Of a DNA stretch of 64,000 nt, positions 24,627 through 31,945 are shown piece by piece (positions within the stretch are counted from its first letter, which is position 1; each line of letters starts with the position of its first letter). The position numbers and the translations under genes were made by a program. This DNA comes from a bacterium (lineage in GTDB: Bacteria > Campylobacterota > Campylobacteria > Campylobacterales > Sulfurimonadaceae): assembly GCA_018825665.1 (NCBI GenBank), contig JAHJEG010000037.1, positions 1 through 64,000 of the forward strand, given 5' to 3'. The notes under the pieces are model-generated. The model did no database searches. It saw only the letters and a list, made by a program, of their open reading frames with translations, and was not told the origin of the DNA.

Positions 24627-25841
24627 TCAACCTACGCTCATTGAAAATATCGGAAGGAGCATTGCGGCGACTATAAAGCCTATACTTCCTCCTACAAACA
24701 GCATAAGCGCCGGTTCAAGAAGGGTAAGAAGTGTGCTTATCTTGTCTCTGTTTTCCTCAAAATAAAGCTCAGACACATTTGTTAGCACGCTTTCAACCTG
24801 TGATGTTTCCTCGCCCAGAGCAATCGACTGTATAAAGGCATAATCTATCTTGGTCTTTGAATCGTTCAAAGCGTTTGAGAGCAGTTTTCCCTCCACCACT
24901 TTTTTTGAGGCTCCCACAAACAGCTCTTTTAAAACCAGATTGTTCAGAATATTTGCACTCAGGTTTATCGTCTGCACAAAAGGCACGCCTGAACGGACAA
25001 GCAGTGAGGCTATATACGAGAACCTCGCAAGCTCGCTCTTTTGTGCGATCTCTCCAAACAAAGGGAGTTTGAGTATCAGTTTGTGAACCGCATAGGCGAA
25101 GACATGGCTCTTTTTCATAAAAAACATAAATGCGGAAACAAAGACAAAGATCAGCCCTAAGATCGTTGTGAAATTATCATTAAAAAAGTCACCCATCGCG
25201 ATGACCACTTTTGTGGCTGTGGGCAGTTCCTGATCCATACTCTCAAAGATACCCGTGATTTGCGGAACCACAAAAGCCAGCATAAAAGAGATCATCAAAA
25301 GAGAGATTATTATCATAAAGGACGGGTAGGCGAAGGCTCCCTTAATCTCTTTGTTTATCCTGTCCTGCTCTTTTAAAAATCTGGATAGCTCCAAAAGGAC
25401 CTCATCCAAAATACCGCCGCTCTCACTGACCTTGATAGACTGCTTAAAAAATTCCGGCAGAATGACTATGCTCTGGGTATCGAGTGCGGTAAAAAAGTTT
25501 TTTCCCTCGTCGAGATGGGTACTGACCGTGCTTAAGAACAATGCCATTTTTTTATTGTTCTGATAATGGGTTTGGACTATCTTCAAAGCCGAAACGATAC
25601 TGATTCCGGAGCGGATATACATTGAGAGTTCGCGAGAAAGAGCGGAAAGCTCTTTTGCGGGGATCTTGTATTTTCGTGAAAACTCCAGCCCTTCAAAAAA
25701 AGAGGGTGTATCCTCACTGATGCTCTGGTATATAATCTTTTTGGCTTTTAATTTGCTCTTCGCTTCAACCAAGGAAGCAGCTTCAATCTTATCGCTGAGC
25801 CCTTTGCCGCTTGAATCTATCCCTTTGAATTTAAAAATCAT
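24627..25841 (-). CDS. gspF: Type II secretion inner-membrane platform protein GspF
   Basis: A 404-residue polytopic platform protein with two GspF repeats and three hydrophobic helices (around 170-195, 220-240 and 375-400). Family motifs include LSRELSMYIRSGISIVSAL and a second LARFSYIASLLVRSGVPFVQ repeat. It should anchor pseudopilus assembly and couple to GspE. It starts inside the end of the gspH-like gene and ends four bases before gspK. Confidence 0.93.
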   Translation of the reverse strand: MIFKFKGIDSSGKGLSDKIEAASLVEAKSKLKAKKIIYQSISEDTPSFFEGLEFSRKYKIPAKELSALSRELSMYIRSGISIVSALKIVQTHYQNNKKMALFLSTVSTHLDEGKNFFTALDTQSIVILPEFFKQSIKVSESGGILDEVLLELSRFLKEQDRINKEIKGAFAYPSFMIIISLLMISFMLAFVVPQITGIFESMDQELPTATKVVIAMGDFFNDNFTTILGLIFVFVSAFMFFMKKSHVFAYAVHKLILKLPLFGEIAQKSELARFSYIASLLVRSGVPFVQTINLSANILNNLVLKELFVGASKKVVEGKLLSNALNDSKTKIDYAFIQSIALGEETSQVESVLTNVSELYFEENRDKISTLLTLLEPALMLFVGGSIGFIVAAMLLPIFSMSVG

Positions 25842-26365
25842 TTCAGCACTTTGTCCAGAAGGGTTTCTTTGGCTTTTACAGCTTCTTCAATCGAGTCGAA
25901 CTTAGTGACTTTTTCAAGATACTGCGAAAAATCATAAACACTGTTTTTATATTCTACAAACACTTGCTCACCTACCCCTTTCTTATCTACCGTATAAGAA
26001 AAACAGACATCTTCTTCAACATCTTCTTCATTGAAATACACCTCTTTTTCCTGCTCAAAAACACCAAAAGACGCTTCATATCTGTATACTTTGATACTGT
26101 TATCCAAAAATCCGTCAAATACACCCTCAAGATCTTTTTGTTTTTCATCATCCACAAAAATATCACAGCTTGCACAAGAGTCAAGACAGAGAAACTTTAC
26201 GCTTCGCTCATGCGGGATTCCCTGTAGATACTCTTTGAGGGTGGCAAGTGTCAGGGAATTGCTTTTTTCTTCCATCTTTTGGAAATTGCTAATCGCCAGA
26301 GTGTAGACCACGCCCACTATCATAACGACGATCAACAGCTCCACAAGAGAGAAAGCCTTTCTCAA
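25838..26365 (-). CDS. gspH: Type II secretion minor pseudopilin, GspH-like
   Basis: A 175-residue pseudopilin with a very short leader, MRKA, before FSLVELLIVVMIVGVVYTL (Glu at +5). The globular domain contains two cysteines close together (CLDSCASC), which may form a disulfide in the periplasm. Position after gspG suggests the GspH slot, though minor pseudopilins are hard to tell apart by sequence. Confidence 0.65.
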   Translation of the reverse strand: MRKAFSLVELLIVVMIVGVVYTLAISNFQKMEEKSNSLTLATLKEYLQGIPHERSVKFLCLDSCASCDIFVDDEKQKDLEGVFDGFLDNSIKVYRYEASFGVFEQEKEVYFNEEDVEEDVCFSYTVDKKGVGEQVFVEYKNSVYDFSQYLEKVTKFDSIEEAVKAKETLLDKVLK

Positions 26366-26367
26366 TT

Positions 26368-26802
26368 TTATTTACACTCACTCATCTTGATATCGGCAGC
26401 TTCATCTTTTCCGCCCTCTTTTTTATCCGCGCCCAGTGAGATTATCTCGACTGAGCCCTCGTTGTTCACATAGATAAAATTATTGCCCCAGGAATCTTTT
26501 GGCATCTTTGAATCTTTGAAATAGCCGCTCGTAGAATACCCGGGATATTTTTCTTCATCGGGATTTGCGACAAGCGCTTCGAGCCCTTCTTCTGTGGACG
26601 GATACACGCTGTTGTTTATTTTAAACATATCCAGAGCCCCGTTATAGATGCTCTTCATCTGAACGCAGACCAGATTTCTTTTGGCTTCTTCCCCTTTTCC
26701 CGTAAGACTGGGCATAACCATAGCGGCCAAAAGACCCAGAATAACGATAACGATCATCAGCTCTATAAGTGAGAATCCACTTCTTGATTTTTTATTTTGC
26801 AT
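26368..26802 (-). CDS. gspG: Type II secretion major pseudopilin GspG
   Basis: A 144-residue major pseudopilin, the subunit polymerised into the pseudopilus. The leader ends RSG before FSLIELMIVIVILGLLAAMVMP, with Glu at +5. The YPSTEEGLEALV segment and a C-terminal PKDSWGNNFIYV segment are GspG hallmarks of the calcium-binding class. It is the first gene of the operon and is preceded by a TATAAT box and three phased GTAAC repeats. Confidence 0.93.
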   Translation of the reverse strand: MQNKKSRSGFSLIELMIVIVILGLLAAMVMPSLTGKGEEAKRNLVCVQMKSIYNGALDMFKINNSVYPSTEEGLEALVANPDEEKYPGYSTSGYFKDSKMPKDSWGNNFIYVNNEGSVEIISLGADKKEGGKDEAADIKMSECK

Positions 26803-26832
26803 ATTAGGTAACCTTTTTGTAATTGCTGTATT

Positions 26833-26874
26833 ATTATAGTAAAAAAATGTTACTTTTGAGTTACATCCGGTTAC
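26833..26874 (-). promoter_or_regulatory. gspG promoter with three phased GTAAC repeats
   Basis: On the minus strand, GTAAC occurs three times (plus-strand GTTAC at 26849, 26860 and 26870), 10-11 bp apart and so on one face of the helix. A TATAAT box (26833-26838) follows. This is the layout of an OmpR-type response regulator site overlapping the -35 region; such a regulator gene lies divergently at 28854. Confidence 0.55.
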
Positions 26875-26880
26875 GTAAAG

Positions 26881-26937
26881 CTATTTTTTAAGCCTTGGAG
26901 CTGTTTTGTGCAGTTTTGTTTTTGTATAGATTTTCAT
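26881..26937 (-). CDS. 18-codon small ORF with perfect ribosome site
   Basis: Too short for the ORF track. AAGGAG lies 5 nt before an ATG opening an 18-residue basic peptide (MKIYTKTKLHKTAPRLKK). The first seven residues equal the usual N-terminus of PduO-type cobalamin adenosyltransferases (MKIYTKTGDKG), so it may be the 5' stub of a deleted gene. Alternatively it may be a leader peptide upstream of the gspG promoter. A small inverted repeat (ACACC/GGTGT, 26970-26982) precedes it. Neither reading is proved. Confidence 0.35.
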   Translation of the reverse strand: MKIYTKTKLHKTAPRLKK

Positions 26938-27017
26938 CGTCTCTCCTTAAAACCATCAGCTGCAATATTACACCTCGGGTGTTACATTCTAATTTTTTTC
27001 ATTTTAATAATGAACGT

Positions 27018-27025
27018 GCTACAAT
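27018..27025 (+). promoter_or_regulatory. Extended -10 promoter abutting the histidine kinase start
   Basis: TGCTACAAT, with TACAAT ending 6 nt before the ATG at 27032, the same geometry as at 5004, 10298 and 16435. Confidence 0.5.
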
Positions 27026-27031
27026 GGCCGG

Positions 27032-28861
27032 ATGAGAACTTTAAGATATATATTTAAACTGTTGTTTCTTATTTTGGCAGTTGTGGATCTTCATGCCATA
27101 GAGATAGATTCAAAGACATCCGGGATTGATCTTCTCTCCCGCTCAAGCATCTTCATAGATGACACGAACACTCTCTCGCTGGATGAAGTGCGCAGCAGAC
27201 AGTTCACACAATGCGAAAAAGAGATTTTGGGGTTTGGCTTTGTTCCCGATAAAGTTTTGTGGATTCGGTTCACGCTCAAAAATACTACGGACGCCACTCT
27301 GCATAAAGTGCTTCAGTTTGATAATGCCACTACGGAAAACATCCGCTTGTATTACGATGACAAGGTTATAAACGACGGCATGTGGAACATGGACAACACC
27401 CGAACAAGCCTGCATCCGAGCTTTGAGATATCTTTGGAGCCTTATGAAGAAAAAAGCTTTTATATCAAGGCACACTCCAAAATATCCACACTTATCGCCA
27501 AACTTGTTTTATGGGAAAAAGAACCCTTCCTCCAATATGAATACGAAAGAAAAACCTATCTGTTCCTATTTTTTGCAGTGCTTGTCACTCTGTTGCTCTA
27601 CAATCTTATGCTCTATGTTTTTACCAAAGACAGAGCCTACCTCTACTATATTCTCTACCTTGCATCCGTTATATTCTTTCAGTCCAATTATCTTGGGATC
27701 TCTCAGCTGTATCTCTTCTCAAACGAGATAACAGCCATTGTCGCCAAGGCAAGCATGACATACATCTCTTTTTTGATTATAAGTATCCTCCTCTTTACCA
27801 GAGAGTTTTTACATACCTCCAAATTTGAAAAACTTGATTTTGTGCTGAAGGTCTATCTCTACATCACGCCCGTAATCGCGCTTTTGAGTTACGACAATTT
27901 CCTCTTTGACATGAATATCATCCTCGTTTTTATTCCCTTGGGAATGCTTGTCGTATTTACGGGATTTTATGCCTTGTACAAGGGTGTAAAACAGGCGAAA
28001 TTTTATGTACTTGGATGGAGTTTTGTCATCTTCTCGCTTATCTTCATAAACCTTAAGGCTACGGGGCTCTTTGATATCACCAAATATTTTTTGTATATCA
28101 ACGAACTTGCCTTTGTTCTTGAAGCCCTGCTCTTTTCCATCGCACTCGCGCACCGTATAAAGATACTCTCAGAAGAAAAAAGCGAAGCAGACACAAGACT
28201 CATAGAGTTTCAAAAACAAGAGCAGTTAACACTCAAAAGACTTGTAGATGAAAAAACCGCCGATCTGCTGCTGGCACTCAACCAAAAAGAGCTGCTCTAT
28301 AAAGAGTTAAACCACAGAGTAAAGAACAATCTTCAGATGGTTCTCTCCCTGATAAAACTGCAGATTCTTAAAAGCAGTTCGCATCAGACGAAAAACGAAC
28401 TTGAAATCACAAAAAACAGGATAAATTCTATCTCCCATCTCTATGAGACCCTGCATCTCGACACCAAGAGTGAAAATATCAGCACCTATGAATACTGCAA
28501 GAAAATTGCACAAAACCTTGATATCAACCCTGCCGTAAAAATAGATGTCGTATACGATATCAAACATAACCTGAGCATAGACCATCTGGTGTACTGCGGT
28601 CTAATCCTCAACGAACTGATGACCAATGCTATCAAATACGCTTTTACAAACAGCGGTGAGCTGAAAATAGATCTATACAAAATAGGAAGAACCGTTTTTC
28701 TCACAGTGCAGGATAACGGAGCGGGATTTGAACAAAAAGGGAATATCTCTTTGGGACTTGAGATTGTCAGGACCCTGGTAACAAAACAGCTTTTGGGGGA
28801 TATGGTCATTGATTCCAAAGATGGAACTGTAGTAAAAATAAAGTGGGACGAAAATGAATAA
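27032..28861 (+). CDS. 7TMR-DISM sensor histidine kinase
   Basis: A 609-residue inner-membrane kinase. A signal sequence is followed by a periplasmic 7TMR-DISMED2 domain (about 30-165), a folding resembling carbohydrate-binding modules. Then come seven membrane helices (about 180-375), a coiled coil, and a HisKA_2-type dimerisation domain whose acceptor His is in ELNHRVKNNLQMVLSLIKLQ. A GHKL ATPase domain ends the protein (LILNELMTNAIKYAF; DNGAGF). The ligand is unknown; a small molecule or glycan is plausible for DISMED2. It overlaps the response-regulator gene by eight bases and faces the type II secretion operon. Confidence 0.9.
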   Translation: MRTLRYIFKLLFLILAVVDLHAIEIDSKTSGIDLLSRSSIFIDDTNTLSLDEVRSRQFTQCEKEILGFGFVPDKVLWIRFTLKNTTDATLHKVLQFDNATTENIRLYYDDKVINDGMWNMDNTRTSLHPSFEISLEPYEEKSFYIKAHSKISTLIAKLVLWEKEPFLQYEYERKTYLFLFFAVLVTLLLYNLMLYVFTKDRAYLYYILYLASVIFFQSNYLGISQLYLFSNEITAIVAKASMTYISFLIISILLFTREFLHTSKFEKLDFVLKVYLYITPVIALLSYDNFLFDMNIILVFIPLGMLVVFTGFYALYKGVKQAKFYVLGWSFVIFSLIFINLKATGLFDITKYFLYINELAFVLEALLFSIALAHRIKILSEEKSEADTRLIEFQKQEQLTLKRLVDEKTADLLLALNQKELLYKELNHRVKNNLQMVLSLIKLQILKSSSHQTKNELEITKNRINSISHLYETLHLDTKSENISTYEYCKKIAQNLDINPAVKIDVVYDIKHNLSIDHLVYCGLILNELMTNAIKYAFTNSGELKIDLYKIGRTVFLTVQDNGAGFEQKGNISLGLEIVRTLVTKQLLGDMVIDSKDGTVVKIKWDENE

Positions 28862-29531
28862 TCTGAATATACTCATCGTCGAAGATGAAAGCCTTGTAGC
28901 TATGGAACTCTCAAACAGTATCACCGCACTTGGCTACAATGTGGTGGAGTTCGCCACAAACGCAAAAATGGCAAGAGAGTTTATGCAAAATGAGGCAATA
29001 AACCTGATTTTAATGGATATCAATCTCAGAGAATCTCTCGACGGGATAGACCTGTACAAAAGTCTCCGGACAAAGACACCCGTCATTTATCTCACCGCCT
29101 ACAAGGATGAAGACACTATCTCAAAAGCCATTATAACCAACCCTCTGGGCTACCTGATAAAACCGCATAATGAAGATGAATTAAAAGCACTTTTGAAATT
29201 GGCTCTTTACAAGCTCCAAAACAACTCACAGCTGAGAGATTCGGGTGAAAGGATAGATATAGGGAAAAAATACTTCTATCATTGCGATGAGGAGAAGGTG
29301 TATTTGAACGACACCTATGTACGGCTCACCAAAAAAGAGCTGCAGCTGCTCAAACTTCTTATCAATGCGAGAGGCAATATTGTCAGCTATCAGACTATAG
29401 AAAATGAGATATGGGATAATGAAATAGTCGGTAACTCGTCTGTGAGAACACTGATATACAGATTAAGAGGCAAACTTGCCGATGATTTGATAAAAAGTGA
29501 ATTTAATCATGGATTGAAACTGGAGGTTTAA
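28854..29531 (+). CDS. OmpR-type response regulator
   Basis: A 225-residue DNA-binding regulator. In the receiver domain (about 4-120) the acceptor is D55 in LILMDINL, with T81 and K103 completing the switch. A C-terminal winged helix (about 140-225) carries VRLTKKELQLLKLLINARGN and SVRTLIYRLRGKL. It is translationally coupled to the 7TMR-DISM kinase, its certain partner. The phased GTAAC repeats before gspG are an obvious candidate target, but this is inference from proximity and repeat layout. Confidence 0.9.
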   Translation: MNNLNILIVEDESLVAMELSNSITALGYNVVEFATNAKMAREFMQNEAINLILMDINLRESLDGIDLYKSLRTKTPVIYLTAYKDEDTISKAIITNPLGYLIKPHNEDELKALLKLALYKLQNNSQLRDSGERIDIGKKYFYHCDEEKVYLNDTYVRLTKKELQLLKLLINARGNIVSYQTIENEIWDNEIVGNSSVRTLIYRLRGKLADDLIKSEFNHGLKLEV

Positions 29532-29534
29532 AAA

Positions 29535-29640
29535 GACTCCCCTCCAGATACCTGCGGCACATGATAAATCAAGGTGTGCTGCTGTATTCCTACCCTGACA
29601 CATTGTCTCAAGATACCATTGCACAGGTCTAAAGGGAAGC
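29535..29640 (-). ncRNA. ffs: Signal recognition particle RNA (4.5S-type)
   Basis: The minus strand forms one long hairpin whose tip carries the SRP domain IV signature: TCAGG on one side, a GTA/TAC stem closing a GGAA tetraloop, and AGCAG on the other side (29576-29602 region). Outer arms pair (CTTCCC with GGGGAG; CCTG with CAGG). A T-run follows at the 3' end, and a promoter with TATAAT (29647-29652) and TTGTAA (29669-29674), 16 bp apart, starts it near 29640. It would bind Ffh and direct membrane-protein targeting. It lies between the response regulator and the phosphorylase-like gene and was not in the ORF track. Confidence 0.88.
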
Positions 29641-29646
29641 GGTGGA

Positions 29647-29674
29647 ATTATAGCGAAAAAAGATATAATTACAA
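29647..29674 (-). promoter_or_regulatory. Promoter of the SRP RNA gene
   Basis: TTGTAA (-35) and TATAAT (-10) on the minus strand with a 16-bp spacer. The -10 box ends 6 nt before the predicted RNA start. Confidence 0.7.
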
Positions 29675-29697
29675 AACTTTTAAGGGATTTTTTTATT

Positions 29698-30252
29698 ATG
29701 TTGTATATTATAGCCGCACTTAAACCTGAAGCACAAGCTTTCGTAGACAAATACAGACTCAAAAAAACAAAACTTAATGCCTATACTCTTTACTTTAACG
29801 ATGATATGAGACTTATCATCAGCGGTCTTGGCAATGATAAGGCCAGAGAAGCCACCCAAACCCTTATCGACAACTATGACATCACAAATGAGGATATCTA
29901 TCTCAATATAGGCATTTGCGCGGCAAACACCCGCTACTCCATCGGCGAACTCATAGAGGCGGGCTCCATCGCCTATAAGGGCGAAATCTATCCGCTTCAA
30001 AACAGTTCCCCTAAAAGACTCACCTGTCTGGATGCAGAAGCCGCAGAGGCTGTTTGTGAGATAGCGGATATGGAATCATTCGGATTCTATGATGCCATCA
30101 GACACTCCCCCGCCATCAAAAATTTTCATGTTCTGAAGGTGGTGAGCGATCATTTTGAGCCTCAAACCGTTACAAAAGAAAAGACAAAATCACTTATCTT
30201 TAATATGATTGATGCTATAAATAAACTGATTTTAAATCACCCATACAAATAA
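29698..30252 (+). CDS. Nucleoside phosphorylase-like protein
   Basis: A 184-residue protein of the phosphorylase superfamily (MTA/SAH nucleosidase and purine nucleoside phosphorylase fold). It shows the N-terminal IIAALKPEAQAFVD strand, a SGLGNDKAREATQTLI loop and the INIGIC-like central strand (YLNIGICAA). It is short for MTA/SAH nucleosidase (about 230), and the late segment ADMESFGFYDA holds the MExxA/G-type ribose-binding glutamate. Substrate cannot be fixed; futalosine or SAH hydrolysis are family possibilities. An AAGGGA ribosome site precedes the start after a T-run. Confidence 0.65.
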   Translation: MLYIIAALKPEAQAFVDKYRLKKTKLNAYTLYFNDDMRLIISGLGNDKAREATQTLIDNYDITNEDIYLNIGICAANTRYSIGELIEAGSIAYKGEIYPLQNSSPKRLTCLDAEAAEAVCEIADMESFGFYDAIRHSPAIKNFHVLKVVSDHFEPQTVTKEKTKSLIFNMIDAINKLILNHPYK

Positions 30253-30268
30253 ATAAAAGGCAAGAGAC

Positions 30269-31945
30269 TTGAAATTTTTACTACTCTTTATACCCATTTT
30301 GCTGACACTTCATGCCCAAAACTTTGATGAGGATACTCTAAAAAAACAGATAGGACGGATGCTTGTTGTAGGTTTCAACGACAAGAGCCTTGATGAAAAT
30401 TCAAGGATTGCCCGAGAGATTCGCAAGTATGAACTCGGAGGGGTAATCTTGTTTGACCGTTTTTACAATGATAAAAACCGCACGAAGAACATCAGTTCCC
30501 CCCAACAGCTCCGGGAACTCACGGCAAAACTGCACTCCTTCTCAAAAAAACCTCTTTTTGTCTGCATAGACCAGGAGGGGGGAAGGGTCGCAAGACTCAA
30601 GCCGCAATACGGTTTTACAAAAATCCCCTCTGCAAAAAAAATATCCCTGATGGAGAGTGCGGATGTTCAAAACATTTATGCGGCTCAGGCAAAAATGCTC
30701 AGACAAAACGGCATCAACTGCAATTTTGCCCCTGTTCTTGATTTGGCACTCAATCCAAAAAACAAGGTGATTGTGGGATTGGAGCGCTCTTTTTCTGAGA
30801 GCTCTTTGCAGGTGCTTAAATATGCCAAAATCCTTATAGAGGCACAAAGAGCCCAGCATGTCATCTCGGTCCTAAAACATTTTCCGGGACACGGCTCCTC
30901 TTTGGGCGACTCGCATCAGGGCTTTGTCGATGTCAGCAAGAGCTGGAACGAAAAGGAGCTTGAACCCTATCAGGAGCTTATAGATTCGCAAGACGCAGAT
31001 ATGATAATGACCGCCCATGTCTTTAACTCCCGTCTTGACAAGACCTATCCCGCCACCCTCTCCTACAAGGTCAACACCGAGCTTTTAAGAAAAAAGATGG
31101 GCTTTAGGGGTGTGGTTATCTCCGATGATTTGCAGATGAAGGCGATCTCAGAACATTTCACCCTCAAAGAGACCCTCACCCTTGCCATCAACTCCGGCGT
31201 GGATATGCTCCTCTTTGGCAATCAGCTTGCATCCCAAAGCGTCGATGTGCTTATCGATATGATCTACTCCCAGGTAAAAAGCAAGAAGATTCCACATGCC
31301 AGGATTCTAGAAGCAAACCGCAGGATTGAGAACCTCCATACCAAAAACTCCATTGTCTCCAGAGCGATAAAGTTTGAAGAAGAGCGTATCGCCATGACAA
31401 AAGAGTATATCAAACAGCATTACGGTCTGAGCGTTGCTGATATCAAGATAAAGCCAAAAATAATCGTTCTTCACTGGACGGCGGTTATGGATTTTGAAAA
31501 GAGTTTTAAAAGACTTTACCCCCAAACGCTCTACAGCGACAGGGCAGACATAGCAAATGCAGGCGCACTGAATGTATCGGCGCATTTTTTGATAAAGCGC
31601 AACGGAGAGATTATCCGGCTTATGCCGAGCGACCATATGGCAAGACATGTGATAGGGCTGAACTATTCAAGCATAGGGATTGAGAATGTAGGGGGAGAGA
31701 ACAATACCGAAGATGATTTGACACCCGCGCAGCTGCAGGCCAATATCGCACTTGTACACTACCTCAAAGCCCAATACCCTGATATACAATACCTCATCGG
31801 CCACCACGAATACACAAAGATGCAGGACACGCCCCTATGGCTGGAAAAGGATGCTTCCTACAGAACCAAAAAAGCCGATCCCGGAGACAGGTTTATGCGT
31901 GAGATCAGAGCTTCGCTTCAGGAGCTTGGATTGAAGAGACCCTGA
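30269..31945 (+). CDS. Exported NagZ-type glycosidase fused to an N-acetylmuramoyl-L-alanine amidase
   Basis: A 558-residue fusion. A signal peptide (1-16, cleaving after LHA) is followed by a GH3 beta-N-acetylglucosaminidase domain (about 25-345) with IDQEGGRVARL, the NagZ catalytic KHFPGHGSSLGDSH loop and the VISDDLQMKAI nucleophile Asp. An Amidase_2 domain (about 390-550) has zinc ligands in VLHWTAV, IGHHEY and KADPGDRF, as in AmpD. It would split GlcNAc-anhMurNAc-peptide into GlcNAc, anhMurNAc and peptide in one protein. In E. coli NagZ and AmpD are separate and cytoplasmic; here both appear periplasmic. The downstream transporter and kinases fit the products. One signal word lies at 31290. 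Confidence 0.88.
   Translation: MKFLLLFIPILLTLHAQNFDEDTLKKQIGRMLVVGFNDKSLDENSRIAREIRKYELGGVILFDRFYNDKNRTKNISSPQQLRELTAKLHSFSKKPLFVCIDQEGGRVARLKPQYGFTKIPSAKKISLMESADVQNIYAAQAKMLRQNGINCNFAPVLDLALNPKNKVIVGLERSFSESSLQVLKYAKILIEAQRAQHVISVLKHFPGHGSSLGDSHQGFVDVSKSWNEKELEPYQELIDSQDADMIMTAHVFNSRLDKTYPATLSYKVNTELLRKKMGFRGVVISDDLQMKAISEHFTLKETLTLAINSGVDMLLFGNQLASQSVDVLIDMIYSQVKSKKIPHARILEANRRIENLHTKNSIVSRAIKFEEERIAMTKEYIKQHYGLSVADIKIKPKIIVLHWTAVMDFEKSFKRLYPQTLYSDRADIANAGALNVSAHFLIKRNGEIIRLMPSDHMARHVIGLNYSSIGIENVGGENNTEDDLTPAQLQANIALVHYLKAQYPDIQYLIGHHEYTKMQDTPLWLEKDASYRTKKADPGDRFMREIRASLQELGLKRP

Noticed and set aside
16682-26802. Reading the operon as type IV pilus genes
   Set aside because: The presence of a GspC-like PDZ protein, a GspK-like pseudopilin lacking Glu+5 and a calcium-class GspG, with no pilT, pilM-Q set or major pilin, fits type II secretion better.
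29463-30000. Minus-strand ORFs of 99 and 106 residues
   Set aside because: They overlap the SRP RNA and the phosphorylase-like gene in other frames and show no family motifs.
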